Assembly: GCF_031877795.1 (NCBI RefSeq)
Contig: NC_133971.1
Location: forward strand, 67,392,463 to 67,456,462
Direction: 5' to 3'
Source: Strix aluco
Taxonomy: Eukaryota; Chordata; Aves; Strigiformes; Strigidae
Length of the DNA stretch: 64,000 bases
Part shown: piece after piece, positions 48,501-61,048 of the stretch
Layout of the letters: the number at the start of each line of letters is the position of its first letter
Numbering within the stretch: position 1 is the stretch's first letter
Translations under genes and position numbers: made by a program
Notes under the pieces: model-generated
What the model was told of the DNA's origin: nothing
Databases searched by the model: none
The model's input: only the letters and a program-made list of their open reading frames with translations

Positions 48501-50224
48501 AGACAGCACCCTCCATTCAATCCCTGAAAATCAGACAGGCTCTTCAAAACACACCAAAAATATCTTACTTCTCTGAATATCCCCTGTGTTCACAACAATC
48601 AGCAAAAGCTGGATGCTTTTCAGTTCCCACAGAAGTGTGAGAACAGCAGTGATCCCGCAGGAGTTTTTTTGTATATTTCATAATTACTTTCAGGGACCTA
48701 AGAAATACTTTGACATACTTACTCACACCTAGTATTGGCCAACCTCAACTTAAAGGAGTTTCGGGAAGGAAGGGAGTACTTTGAAGTAGACCAGAAGTAC
48801 AGAGATAAAATGAAATCTGACTCTGCCAAAAGATTTCACTGCAATCCTAAACAAGTCACATCTAGGACTGGGATCTCTTTTCTTAGTTCACAAAGACAGT
48901 ACTGAAACAATTTACGCTTGCTTTTAAACGGGGAAAAAAACTACAGAAGCTTGTATATGATGTAATGTCTCCTTGTTCTTTCCTTCACTAAGGTATTATG
49001 TTTTCAAACTATCCAGTAAAGGATGACCATGATGCAGTTTGGTGGGATTCTGTACCTCTGGGAGATAACTGCTAGAAGGACTCCAGGGGACCATGCCTTT
49101 CACTTATACAGCATTAAATAGGGGATCCTTAGACTAAAAAAAGGCCAGAAATAAGTGTAAACACAAGGGTAATCACAATTTATTTTACAATCAGTTATAC
49201 TAGATAAGTTAATTTAAAAAAAGATAATCTGTATTACCCTATATTGGAGACAGCCATACACTAATTAGAAAGATGGGCACACTGCCATGCATAGGAGCAG
49301 CTGGCTGATCTGTTCAAACTGTATCCTGGAAAGTGACTCTATACTTTGACAAACTCGTAAAGGCTGTAGACATGTACTCTACTGTTGTGAAAAAATAACA
49401 AGTCTAGCTTTTCTTTGTTTCTCCATCTTCAATCCCACCCTTTATTTTTCCGGATGGAACTATGAAGTATGTTTTCCACTAGAGATAGATTTCACAAGCC
49501 TAGATATTTTAATCAAATGTACCTCTTCCTTTACACCCATTTTACAACAAATAAAATCATTTCTTTTGTAGGCAGGCAAACCAGACAGATGAAAACTGGC
49601 TTTTTCAAAGAAGCCACCACACCTGTAATGTCACTGATCGATAAGTCTCTACAACAGGATCAAATCAAAGGCAGTTGCAAAAAGCTTCATTAATGCATTA
49701 AATTTGGCCCTATATGAATACATGACACAACCACTAGTTTATCTATACCTCCAGAGAGTTTTCTGTAGGCCATACATGACCCAAGTCTCCTAGAATCCCA
49801 CGATTTTATGATTTTACATGATTAACAGATCAAATATAAAGTTAGTAAACTATTTCCATGCCTTCACCTTATCTTTTAATCAACAGGAAGAATGAATAAT
49901 AGAAAGACTACACTAATGCTATATTATCTACTCCCAGATGATAGCAATTTTATAGGCAAGGCTTTTAAAAACTTGTTTTCGACTTAAATTATCTAGCTGT
50001 TCTGAAACACCATGTGTTCATGTAATTTCTCAGAAGTAGCAACCATCTTTAAAAAAGGAAGGCAATAAATGTTAAAATAAGATCTTTGCATCAATAATGC
50101 TGGTAAAGCACAGCAAATCTCATCCAAATGTTACCTGATAATGTACAAGACTTATTACAGATGTTCTAGCAAATCACAGATTCACCTCATTCACCTCTCT
50201 CCTCTTCCCCACCTCCTCAGCTCA
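45526..50224. other. SPIN1: SPIN1 intron sequence, no gene recognised
   Basis: Part of the 13.2 kb intron between coding exons 1 and 2. Apart from the G-rich/GT tract at 47255-47290 no structure is named. Open frames are short. Confidence 0.6.
47255..47290 (+). repeat. (GGGGGGT)3(GT)n microsatellite with G-quadruplex potential
   Basis: Three G6 runs separated by single T bases, followed by eight TG units. Three six-base G runs with one-base loops can supply the four G-tracts of a quadruplex on the plus strand. The plus strand is the template for SPIN1. Confidence 0.85.
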
Positions 50225-50492
50225 CAGAATTGACCTTCAATGGTCACCAAGTCCAACCCTGCTGCTGGGGGAAGGGACTTTTCACTAGATCAGGTTGTTC
50301 AAAGTCCCATCAAACCTGACCTCAAACACTTTCAGGGACAGGGCATCCACAACTTCTCTGGTCAACCTGTTCCAGTGTCTCACCAGCTTCATTGTATAAA
50401 AGTCTGTCCTTATACTCAACCTACATCTACTCTCTTTCTGTTTAAAATCATTACCCCTTGTCTTGTCACTACAGGCCTTGGTAAAAAGCCTC
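50225..50492 (-). mobile_element. CR1 LINE, 3' part (interrupted copy, segment 1)
   Basis: Reverse complement of the CR1 3' region. On the plus strand it shows the familiar CR1 wording 'caaccctgctg', 'ctagatcaggttg', 'gggcatccacaacttctctgg', 'aacctgttccagtgtctcacca' and 'accccttgtc'. The copy continues at 51063 after a solo LTR. The terminal ATTCTATGATT-type repeats at its 3' end are missing or decayed. Confidence 0.92.
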
Positions 50493-51062
50493 TGTGCTAG
50501 TTTTGGCTGGGATAGTGTTGATTTTCTTTGCAGTAGTTAGTATGGGACTATGTTTTGGATTTGTGCTGAGAAGTGTTGATAACACAGGGATGTTTTAGTT
50601 ACTGCTGATTAGTGCATACACAGCATCAAGGCCTCTTCTGCTCCTCATACTGCCCCAGCAGCAAGTAGGTTGGAGGTGCACAAAAGACTGGGGATGGGGA
50701 CACAGCTGACCCCAACTGGCCCAAGGGACATTCCATACCACAGGACATCATGCTTAGCATATAAGGAAGTGGGGAGATGTTCAGAGTGATGGCATTTGTC
50801 TTCCCAAGTAACTGTTACATGTGATAGAGCCCTGTGTTCCTGGAGTTGGCTGAACCCAACTGCTGACGGGAAGGAGTGAGCAAATTCCTTGTTTTACTTT
50901 GCTTGCATGCGTGGCTTTTGCTTTACTTACTAAACTGTCTCTATCTCAACCCATGAGTTTTCTCACTTTTACTCTTCTGCTTCCCTCCCCCATCCCACCA
51001 GGGAGGGGACTGAGCAAGTGGTTGTGTGGTGCTTAGTTGCCAGCTGGGGTTAAATCACAACA
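50493..51062 (+). mobile_element. solo LTR, avian ERVL-like, inserted into a CR1 copy
   Basis: Begins TGTGCTAGTTTTGGCTGGG and ends GGGTTAAATCACAACA. A perfect 5-bp target-site duplication, GCCTC, lies at 50488-50492 and 51063-51067. Removing the LTR and one duplicate restores continuous CR1 sequence. It belongs with 11162-11637 to a variant whose middle part ('ggcatttgtcttcc...gcttttgctttac') differs from the copies at 44144, 57284 and 62188. Confidence 0.93.
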
Positions 51063-51850
51063 GCCTCTCTCCATCTTTCTTATAAGTCCCCTTTATAAAC
51101 TGAAAGGCTGCATTAATGCCTACCCAGACCCTCCTCTTCTCCAGGACAAATCATCCCAACTCTCTCAGTCTGTCTTCATAAGGGAGGTGCTCCAGCCCTC
51201 AGATCATCTTCACGGCCCTCCTCTGGACTCCGTTCAGCAGATCCATGTCCTTCTTATGTTGGGGGCCCCAGAGCTGCACACAGTACTCCAGGTGGAGTCT
51301 CATGACAGCAGAGCAGGGGAGAAGAATCACCTCCCTCGACCTGCTGGCCACACTTCTTTTTATGCAGCCCAGGATACAACCAGCCAAATACTGGGTTATG
51401 AGTGCACATTGCTGGCTCATGTCCTATTGTTCATCCACCAGTACCCCCAAGTCCTTCTCTGCAGGGCTGCTCTCCATCCATTCATCTCCTGTCTGTACTG
51501 ATATTGGTGATTGCCCCAAGTCAGGTGAAGGACCCTGCACTTGGCCTTGTTGAACTTCATGTGATTCACATGGGCCCACTTGTCAAGCCCGCCAAGGTCC
51601 CTTTAGATGACAGACATCCTTTTCCTCTAGTGAATCAACTGCACCTCTCAGCTGGGTCTCAACATGCATACTTGCTGAGGGTGCACTCAATCCCACTGTC
51701 TATGTCACTGATGCAGTTACTAAGCACACACCTGCAAGTGACACCACTGGTTACTGTTTTCCAGTTGGATATTGAGCTTTTGACTGTAACTCATTAGATG
51801 CAGCCATCCAGCCAATCCATCAAACCTGTATCTCTCCGATTATGTAGATA
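51063..51850 (-). mobile_element. CR1 LINE, ORF2 C-terminal part (interrupted copy, segment 2)
   Basis: Continuation of the CR1 copy at 50225-50492. The minus-strand translation around 51199-51420 contains LHLEYCVQLWGPQHKKDMDL and QRRAVKMI, the typical end of the CR1 reverse-transcriptase region. Beyond 51540 the wording still follows CR1 ('cttggccttgttgaacttcatg', 'gggtgcactcaatcccactg') with small deletions up to about 51850. It is inactive, 5'-truncated and lies in a SPIN1 intron in the gene's orientation. Confidence 0.92.
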
Positions 51851-54803
51851 ACAAATGTCATACTTACACCCACTGTTATTGTTGTTACTAATTGTTTAAA
51901 GTAACTTTCAAGTTTAGTAATCACTTAACTAGGGTAAATTCTTAACATTCCCAAATAACAAAAAAAATCAACTTAAAACCAAACCCAACCTAAAACATCA
52001 CCATGACCATTTTAAAAGGCTGTAAAAGGTCACAAGGATCACTGACACATAGTTAATCCTAATGCACAGAACACTGTCACAACTGCAGGACTAAAAAGGT
52101 TTATTTGCTAGGAAAAAATAACAACATAAAACTGAAGAAGAGAATCTCTCCACCTGTTTGTAACCACATTCTCTTTCTAAAAAGAAGAGGGAGAGTTGCC
52201 GCCTAATCCACTCTGACACTTAACCTGGTTGCACTTTTGATAGCTTTCTCTCCTAGAGACACTTTTTAAAAAAGAAAAAAGCCCCGAACAACTAACTTGC
52301 TATAATCTCAACTTGTATCACATTGCAAGGCCTCTCTTCCAGCCATCAAAATCGTCATTTTATACTCTGATGAACTCAATTACTCATTTGCTGTTCTTTT
52401 CAAAGGAATAATTTGACCACTATCAGAGAAAATATTGCTGTGATAAACAAATATTCTGTCTTGTTCAGTAGTAGTTTTCCCATGCCCAGTTTTCATTGCA
52501 GAGTGGGCTATGTAGTCTCCTAATGACAGCTGCCTGTTGTACTCTTTCGTAATGCATATCCATGATCAAGAAATAAACAGCTGATAATTTCATATCCCCC
52601 TCCTTTGCTTCTCCCCACTCCCATTCTACACCCCTCCCCTCAAGCAGTGAAAGGTTATCTAGTGTCAGCCCATCAAATCAGAAGGAGCAACAACAGCAAG
52701 GTCAGAACCTATCTTCCTCAAGAATATAATAGCCAGAGGCTGAAAACCAACAACACCCAAGCCTAGGCCACAACTACGCCACAAGTTGAGGCAGACCAAA
52801 TGTGTATGACTCCCGGTTGTATTTCAATGACAGTGATTCTACATAAATCAAATGAATGTGATTTAAGGACTTCTCAGTTATGATCAAAAAACTTCACAAA
52901 AAAAGAGATAAAGACAAATTGTAACTGTTATACAGTGATACTAAAAAGCAAAAAGGGCACCTAAATAAATCTGTGGGTCAATTTGAACAACAATTTGGTA
53001 TGGTGCCAGTTATAGGACAAACTATAACGAACAAATACTAGAAAACGTGACTCTTCAAAATAAGTCTATGAATTATCTTTTTTTTTTTTTTAAAAAAAAA
53101 AAAAGAGACAAAAGACCAATAGGAAGCAAAGTTTTCTTCTCAACGTATTTAAGTAAAATGTCCTAGCGTAACTTTTTTGGCTATTAGAAAAAAAAATCCA
53201 GCCACAGAATCACCCTCATAACATTTCAAATCTGTGCTGTAGTTTTTGTTGTTTATTGCATGTCACACTGAAGCCGTCAGATAGAACTTTTCTAACAGTT
53301 GCTTTAAACACCTAGTGTCTGAATTTCCATGCCCAGTTAATGCTTAGAAGTCAACAAAACTGAAATCAAATACCAGGTCAAAGCCTACTAGACCTTATTC
53401 TCTTACCAATACAATTCTATTTCACTCCCACTAGTATTCTGCTAGTGTCAAGAAGGATGACTCATCAGTTGATGGAATGAAAATTCACTGAACCAAGTGT
53501 TTAAGACTTTGCACTGGATCTCTCCTTTGAAACCATTTATTAAAAAGATTTGTTGAAGTTACCTTCAAAAATCAGTAGATATTTCAAATGAGTGACAGCA
53601 AATTAACATTAATGTAAGCTAATCACAGGTAAACAGTTGTGAAAGTTTCAAAGGGTTTCAGAGAAATTTTCCAGTATCAGTTACTTCAGTTCTCAATGAA
53701 ATGGATGAGTATTTGAAAGCACCAGAATGGACTATTGCTTAGATATTTCAAAGTTAACTGAACTTTCCCAATTATACATGACAGCTGCTTAATTTCTTGA
53801 GTCTTTTAGAAAAGCACCAATTCACAATGGTTGGTGATATGCTGCACAATGGGTCTACAAAGTCTTTCCCTGCACAGGTCACGGACTACTGACTTTTGTT
53901 TTTGTGTAAGTTCAATTAAAAAGCAAATAATTGAACAGAAGAATGAACATTCATCTGTAACCTTTTCATTCTCAAACTGCTGGTCTGTAGAACTCCCAAC
54001 CTGCAAATAATAATTTGTAGTCCCTGTCCCACACTAGCTGAGGCAGAATGCACAGCTGAAGCAGAGTCTAGCTTAATTTATACAGGACCAAGTATCAATC
54101 TATAGAACAATTCTCACTGGTCACTTGATGCTTTTTTTGCGTCATTGCTAATATTCCTTACTACAGAGTGCACAAGACTGACTGAGATTAATAAGTCTTT
54201 CAAGCTGCAAAACTTTGAATAATCCTAACTAGTCATAAGAGGATGAACGCTTCATCATATTTTGCATTTCTCTGAATAAAAAATTGCTTTAAAATACTTT
54301 GACTAACCTATTTTAGACAGCATACACAATAGCAACAGTATTAGCACTTTTGTAGTGTTTTCAAGAGATTCCTTCACAATTACTGGCTGATCAGCTTCCA
54401 TAAAACCATGAAGTTTTACTCCAAATTATTCATATGTTGAATAAATTTCTGTTTATGTTCCAGCACTTCTGAGATGAACAAGAGCAATTCTTCCCTTAAT
54501 ACGTCAACGTAATCCTACAATACTGATTTTGTTGCTTTTTAGAATTTTACGTAACCTACAGTTCTAATAAAACTTCAGTATTATAGACTGTATTAAACAC
54601 TTCTTATATATACACATCTGTACAACTAATTTAATGTATGCCTTTTCAATTCATCAGCTTCTGTAACAAAAGTAAATATTCTTTTAAGACAGGAATAATA
54701 ACATGTTCATAAAACCATTAATATATATATAAAAAACCCTTACAAAGTAAGAACACTTTTTACCTGCTAAAACCAAAGAAAATCACCCAGAAATACCCCT
54801 CAC
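51851..54803. other. SPIN1: SPIN1 intron sequence, no gene recognised
   Basis: Remaining part of the intron up to coding exon 1. It contains the T14/A13 palindrome at 53078-53104. No exon or named repeat is supported. Confidence 0.6.
53078..53104. repeat. T14/A13 homopolymer palindrome
   Basis: A run of 14 T directly followed by 13 A, flanked by C and G so that the palindrome extends outward. It could arise from two opposed A-tailed insertions or from slippage. Confidence 0.85.
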
Positions 54804-54855
54804 CTGCATCAGCTCTGGACCGCTGACCTGGTGATTTTCCAAATGGGGTCTTCAT
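54804..54855 (-). CDS. SPIN1: SPIN1 coding exon 1 (start codon)
   Basis: Spindlin 1 is a nuclear chromatin reader with three Tudor-like Spin/Ssty repeats that recognises H3K4me3, alone or with H3R8me2a. It promotes Wnt/TCF4 target and rDNA transcription and associates with the meiotic spindle. This exon gives the start ATG (54853-54855), residues MKTPFGKSPGQRSRADA and one base of Gly-18, then the donor GTGAGG at 54803. An in-frame TGA directly precedes the ATG, so the start is fixed. Together the five coding exons (52, 49, 254, 234 and 200 bases including stop) give 262 residues, exactly the family length, with all phases matching. In chicken SPIN1 exists as Z and W copies; the intact NXNL2 next door favours Z. 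Confidence 0.95.
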
Positions 54856-54859
54856 TCAT
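54809..54859 (-). other. overlapping upstream ORF at the SPIN1 start
   Basis: An out-of-frame ATG starts four bases before the SPIN1 ATG (the sequence reads ATGAATGAAG). It opens a 16-codon frame ending TGA inside the same exon, wholly overlapping the SPIN1 reading frame. Neither ATG has a purine at -3, so leaky scanning between them is likely. Confidence 0.7.
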
Positions 54860-55028
54860 CTGTGTTTAAGTGAGCAGCAAAGCTGCTGGACTAGGGTGAA
54901 AATCCAGTTCTTCCCAACACCCAGAATATCTTCTCACTCTTGGAATAAGACAGCTACTTATTATCCACCATTCAATCATGAATTATTCCTTCCTCAAATG
55001 TAGAAGATGCACTTTCAGTTACAGTACT
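54856..55028 (-). other. SPIN1: 5' untranslated part of the SPIN1 start exon
   Basis: On the minus strand a pyrimidine-rich stretch CTGTTCTGTTTTTCAG ends at 55029, a good acceptor for an exon running from 55028 through the start codon to 54804. No CpG island or promoter is seen upstream within the window. The first, non-coding exon of SPIN1 is therefore expected beyond 64000 or was missed. Confidence 0.6.
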
Positions 55029-55599
55029 CTGAAAAACAGAACAGGTAAAGTGTAAGTAGTTTGATTTGAGACTTGGTTAAGATAAAAATATTTTGTTTCA
55101 CTTTAATGGTTGTTTCCATACTCAACAGGAAGCTCCTTCATATTCTGTTACTCTGAAAACATTCAGCAAACAGAGGGCAAAGAGACAAGATCTTACACAG
55201 CAAAACAAACATTAGGGCTGCTACTCTTCCCTCACATTCACAGGCAAGTTCCGTATCACAGGCAACTACACATGGAAAGGAAAGCTTCTTAAAAACCACT
55301 GATCTTAGTACAGGGAAGAGTGAGTACTGTCTTAGAAGAAACTATACTGCCTTCTGTGACGGTCCAATGAAACCACAGCTAATGTCTCAAACATCCAACA
55401 AAGAACTTTGGTAAAGGAGATGGTATCCATGGAAACACCAGGGCTGTGCAGGTAAGGGCAGGAAGACACAAGCGAGAGGAGGAGGTCCTGTGGAGGTGGG
55501 ACCACACTTTTCTGAAGGTGAACTTCCCTGTCTTGAGCAACTGCATGAGGAGCCAATAGAGAAGCCCTTTTCACAATGCATGTGCTAAGAAAGGTCATA
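55029..55599. other. SPIN1: 5' intron of SPIN1, nothing recognised
   Basis: Sequence upstream of the start exon, presumed intron. The frames around 55332-55643 are random. Confidence 0.45.
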
Positions 55600-56200
55600 C
55601 CTGCAGGGAGGGGGGAGTAATCCCCAACAACCCCCAAGCCCACCTATCCATTTCCAGAAGATTTTGAAGGTACAAACTATGCATGTACCAAAGCAAGGAG
55701 AATTTGAGAAGCACAGACTGCACATGATGCCTAATCAGCCAAATAAGTCCAAGTGCCTACCCAGAGGAGGAGCAAGGAATTAAAAAAGGATGTGAGCCAA
55801 AGCCCTGGCCAGCTCCCCAGCTGGACCCCTAAGCTGGTTGGACCAACGCTGGAACCAGGACTGGGGAAATCTTTCTTTCTCCCCCTCTGCTTCTCTTGCG
55901 GTCTTTTTCTCCCCTTTTTCTCTCATTCTCTATCCCTGTATCCCTGCGTATAAGGCAAGGCTTGTCAGGGCATATCTGCTGCTTGTCAGCGTACGTTGTA
56001 AGTTTTGTGGTTTGTCGGTGTATGTTACGAGGTTTACCGCTTGTTGCAGAGGGTTGCAAGGCTTACTGACAATGTTTCATGCCAACATCTGTTGTGAGCA
56101 AATAAAAATTGAGTTTTGTGAATTGAAGAATCCCTGGTGTTGTTTCACCTTAATCCTGATCTGGGAATTGGCGAATCTGAGTTGTCATCCAAGCAATTGA
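55600..56200 (+). mobile_element. probable ERV1-type solo LTR (ends uncertain)
   Basis: A block with LTR-like architecture. It has a G/C-richer 5' part, a pyrimidine-rich stretch (55870-55935), a series of TTGT/CGTA-containing imperfect repeats (55960-56050), AATAAA at 56101-56106, and a tail with 'tgatctgggaattggcgaatctg', as at the end of U5. The edges and any target-site duplication could not be fixed, so family and extent are tentative. Confidence 0.45.
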
Positions 56201-57283
56201 GACATGACCTCTTCACTAAAGCACAAATCAACTATTTCCTTTTATTAGAAACAAAACACTGTCACACCCACGTAGCAGCAAAACTTTGTTTCATAAAAGT
56301 TAAATGTTGAAAAAAATGCAGCACAAAAGGTATGAAAAACACTGATGCCACTGCAATGACTGCTCAAGCCACCAATTTGTTAAGTCATCAGTTCACAGAA
56401 GATCTGCAGAATTTTTTGGGAATTCTCAAAACCTGAACTTACGAGATTTCTAAAACATTTAGTCACCACATTCCTCTAGATGAGGGAGGTAAGTGGCAAC
56501 TTTACTCTTCAGGATTTAATTACAGAAACTTGTGATCATCTGAAAATTTGAAGAAGTACAAGTTAACTTATTTCAGACTGACATTTTTGGACAGGAAACA
56601 TTTATCCAGACTAATCCATTACGTCAGTGCTGCACACAGTTAAGACAAGTGAGATCAGATCATCCTTTTGGCCTCATTTCCTTCAGAAATGTCATTGCTG
56701 CAATCACCTTCTCTGTAATCTGTTAATAAGCGCTGGTCTTCCCTCTTTTACTTCAGTTTTGGAACCTGCTGTCAATTTTCATGCAAGGGTTAAAAACAGA
56801 GGAATGCCCCTAACTAGTGTCCCATCTGAGGGAAAGAAGCACCTTAGGCTCCTGCCTTACTGAATAAGGGAACATACAAGGACAGGCCTTAAGGTATGGT
56901 TAAAACTGTTAGCAGAAAAATGCATTTACATCTAACAAGCTTGTCAATTCTTCCATGAATCATACCCATTAACTTCTAGGAACATTAAAGCAACACAGAA
57001 GAATAGACCTAGGAAAAAACAGCAATAGGAGACAAGCATTCCGTAATTTGCAGTTTTTAGAAAGATCAGTACTATGTTTGGAAGGCTAACTTAAGACATT
57101 TGCAATCAAGAATTTCTAAGAAGTTGTGAAATTAAAGTTAAAAATTAATTTACAGGAACTTAATATTTTTTCTACGTTTCACCTCTTCCTGAAATCTACC
57201 AGTGTATACACAACAATGCTGAACAATACCAGGGCAATAATAGCCAACTTTTAAAAAACACTTGAAGATACAATAGGAAATAT
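56201..57283. other. presumed SPIN1 5' intron, nothing recognised
   Basis: A/T-rich sequence without supported exons or repeats. Confidence 0.5.
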
Positions 57284-57798
57284 TGGGCTTTATAACCAGC
57301 CAGCAATTACACCTCCCAGTGGGATAGGCAGGAGAATTGGGAAAAAAGTAAAACTGACAGGTTGAGATAAGAACAGTTTAAAACTAAAATAGAATAAAAC
57401 AGAGTAACAACAACAATAATTGTAATGAAAAGGGACATAATAAAAGAGATAATAAAACCCAAGAAAAGAGAAGTGATGCACAATGCAATTGCTCACCACT
57501 CACTGACCAATGCCTGAGCAGCAATTTGCCCCTCCTGGCCAACTGGCCCAGTTTCTATACATGATGTGCTATGGTATGGACTATTCCTTTAGTTAGTTCA
57601 AGTCATCTGTCCTGGCCGTGCTCCCTCCCAGCTTCTTGTGTACCTCCTCACTGGCAGAGCATTTGAAACTGAAAACTCCTTAAGGTAAGTGCTGCTTAGC
57701 AACAACTAAACCATCAGTGTGTTATCAACATTATTCTCATGCTAAATCCAAAACACAGCACTGTATCAGCTAGGAAGAAAATTATCACAGCTGAAACA
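57284..57798 (-). mobile_element. solo LTR, avian ERVL-like
   Basis: Read on the minus strand, it begins TGTTTCAGCTGTGATAATTT and ends near GCTGGTTATAAAGCCCA. It has the family landmarks in order: 'gttgataacacactgatgg', 'gttgctaagcagcactta', 'gggagggagcacggcc', 'tgatgcacaatgcaattg' on the plus strand, and a terminal 'atctcaacctgtca'. It is closest to the copy at 62188-62743; both even share the 'ctgttttattctattttagttttaaactg' tail. No target-site duplication is evident. Same orientation as SPIN1. Confidence 0.87.
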
Positions 57799-60700
57799 AG
57801 GACAGAAAACAATTAGCTTAACTACTTTACTAGAACACAGCATAAGGATTGTTTTTTCTACTAAACTCAAAAATATTTTACTACGGGTTAAAACACATTA
57901 GTACAGAAGCATCACTGATTATGAAACAAACTCTGAATTCAGAGCACTGCTGTGATATACTACCATATTCAGTCTCACAGGCACTGCATAAGCATACAAG
58001 AGAGATCCACTTTTTTCCCCCAGGAGAGCTATTACTTGAGAATAAACTGTAATCTAGTATTATATTATTCTACTAAAAAAAATCCCAAACCAACCAAACA
58101 AAAAGCACCCAACCCCCTCAAACATAAACCAAACAACCCCCCCAACCCACAAACTGTGAAAATCGTTCAGATTTAGAAACTAACATACTTTTTCAGCAAG
58201 CCACTGACCTGTTATTTAAGAAGCTGTAAATATTTCCTAACACCTGTATGTATTATATACTTCTCCCCCCCCAAGATTTCCAATTCATGGCAAAAATATA
58301 AAGCACTACATAGATATTTTAATTTCACTGGTTGTTAAGTAGTTATGTTTACAAAAATAACTAAAACACCAGAAAAGTTATGGGTTTCTACCAGTGAACT
58401 TTTTTTTTTATGGTATGTCGCCAATCATTACTATGCCCCAAATTTGAAGTCATACCTCTAAAAAGGAAAATTACTTCCTAATCCTTTTAAAATCACAATT
58501 CATTTGCTAGCACTTAATGAAGTGTTTCCCTGTGCTCTCTGAACCTAAGGACACAAGGCTACTGAAATAAAAACCTGATTCAACAGTTTAAATTGATTTT
58601 CTAGAAACTAAGCCAGTAACTGTTACTAATTCAAAACCTCAGAGATTTTTTGCTGAAAGCAAATGAAACTTGAGTTTTCTTAAAATTAGCATTCTGAATT
58701 CAATTTGCATTTCAGTTGTACACTGACAGTTCTCAAGATATTAATAAGGAGGGATAAAACCTTATTTTTTGAAAATAAATGTATATACTTTAAAAAGTCT
58801 TGATTTTTAAAGCATATGTAACTAAGTCTCACCTAATTAATTAAAAATAAACCAAACCCCATAAAACAAATAACCAAGCACTTAATGCCCTCATACAAAT
58901 ATCTTAAACTTTTAATATGGAAAATCATTATGAAAATTAACTCACAAAAGGCAAAATCTTTTATTACAAAGTTTTATTACAAGTCTGTAAGAATGTCATG
59001 TTCCACATAAAAGTAAAAAACACAAAACCAAAACATGCTTCTGATCTACTCAGTAGGTAAGCTATACTGTTAAGGAAGAGTAGAAGGTCCTTGTTTGGAT
59101 GCATCTAAGATGACTTATGAAACAATTGACTTTTTAGGGTAATTCTGTTGATAGCAGCAGATATGGGAAAAACACCAGAAGTACTTTTATTGGATCCAAA
59201 CTGACATATCCAAAACAAGTTATACTAGCCTTCACAGACTGCCAGTAACTTTCAGAAGAGAGCTGCCACTGCCTACCTGTTAGGCACCAGTTTCCCTAAA
59301 GCACAGGTCACCAGCAGCATGCAGCTGCGTGTTAAAGACAAGCATTCTCTTAACTGCAACTGCTCACCAGCCCAGGTGTTTTGATCCTTTGTTTTTACAA
59401 CCCTTCCTAGATCACAGCACACTTACTTAAAAAAAGAAGAGGGAATTAGATGACTGCTTTGTCTCACCATGCTCTAATTATTGTACAGTGTTTCACAGAA
59501 GGTTAAATGTTAGACTAAGAACTCAAGCCCTACGAGTTGTCAATCATATCAGTTTTAGTAAGAATAGTACAATCATACTATCAGGGTAGGGAGGAAGATT
59601 TTAAGACAAATAAAGCTGTGATAAGAAAATTACTATTTTTGCAGTAAAGGCAAAAGGAGGAAAAACCAGCATTTACATAAGACTGCAACTTTCACTGTGA
59701 ACCAGCTTAACCTCCTCTATAAACTTGGTTAGAAACATTAATATGTTTTTATATGAGCTTTGAACTCCATGAAAATAAATGTAACCACCTAAAATAATTC
59801 TCTGGCTTAACTTTCAGTTAACATTCATGCTTGTTTTTCTACCAAATTACACGCATTTCACTGCAGCACAGAGCACGATGTTGTCTACTGCATTCTAGTG
59901 AAAGCTTCATGACTCTACTATCCATGGAAGAGGGACATCAGTAGCACAAAAACATAGTTGCGATAATTAATGCTAACGTCACCAAAACCACAAAGGTAAG
60001 TGCTTCACTCCTAAATAGTATATCTATCTTTTACCATCATGAACACAGAAGGAAACAGTACCAGAACAGCTCTGACACCAGCTGGTGGACTCCCAACATT
60101 TGTACTTTAGTATCTACATCACTTCTCATGCATGCAACTCCCATGCTGGAAGTTTGCACTTGTTCAGTGGAGGACGCGTGCATCACAACGCATTACAAGA
60201 CCATTCTGTGGAAGGAGTCATTCTGAAATAAAATGCATCAGCTGAAGAGATTCCTTGGTAAGCAGTATTTTGATTTCTGTAAATCAGCTCAGAATTGCTG
60301 GTACATCTTTCAGTTAAAGTAGTACCATGCTTTCAGCACTAACAAGTTGGATGAAACATGTATGTTTAGACTCCCTAATTCTTACCATATGAACAGAGAG
60401 AACCATCCTATGCAAGTGTTCAGCATCCCCTTCCCAAAGGCAATCTTAATGTTAAAATAGCTGCTAAATAATAGGGACAATAAAAAAATATATGCCCAGT
60501 TTTAGTTTGTGTTACCTTTTTTTTTCCCATCCCTAAAAAAGCCCAGACACTTCCCTGTGGTTTAAGAATTCAGCCCTCAAATTCCAAATTTGTTTTGAAG
60601 TATCCCACACAACCAGCATATTGGTTATTAGCTTTTTTTAACCTATCACTAGGATTTCGTGTGGGTAGTAACATCTGATGTTCGAGAAGGAAGAACATAA

Positions 60701-60927
60701 AAGTGATTTACAGCTGACAACCATGAAGAGCAATGTTTCAACTACGGATTTATGAGCTGAAAGACACCACATCAAGTACTACTATCCTTCCCCTACTGAT
60801 AGCCTTTGCAGTTTTTCCTCTACTGATAGATGTATTATTTGTCTACAGTTGTAGAGAAACAAGCATCACTGGCATGTAGCTGTTGTGTGCATATACACAA
60901 ACATACACACACAAATGCAAATGTATT
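57799..60927. other. presumed SPIN1 5' intron, nothing recognised
   Basis: No gene is supported. A low-complexity A/C-rich tract (CCAAA-like units) lies at about 58075-58150. Confidence 0.55.
58075..58150 (+). repeat. A/C-rich low-complexity tract
   Basis: Irregular CCAAA/CCCAA units. They may be a degenerate tail of a retroposon, but no body could be identified. Confidence 0.7.
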
Positions 60928-61048
60928 TGGTTGGACAGGGCTTTGAGCAACCTGATGTGGTGAAGGATGTCCCTGCCCATGGCAGGGGTGTTGGACTAGA
61001 TGATCTTTAAAGGTTCCTTCCAATACAAACCACTCTGTGATTCTATGG
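60928..61048 (+). mobile_element. CR1 LINE 3' end, short truncated copy
   Basis: Carries the CR1 3' UTR wording 'ggctttgagcaacctgatg', 'tgtccctgcccatggcaggg', 'tagatgatctttaaaggt' and ends with the characteristic 'tctgtgattctatgg' tail. About 120 bases long, strongly 5'-truncated. Confidence 0.93.

Noticed and set aside
51037-51797. Plus-strand frames of 102-154 codons
   Set aside because: They are antisense to the CR1 ORF2 fragment, which explains the open stretches.
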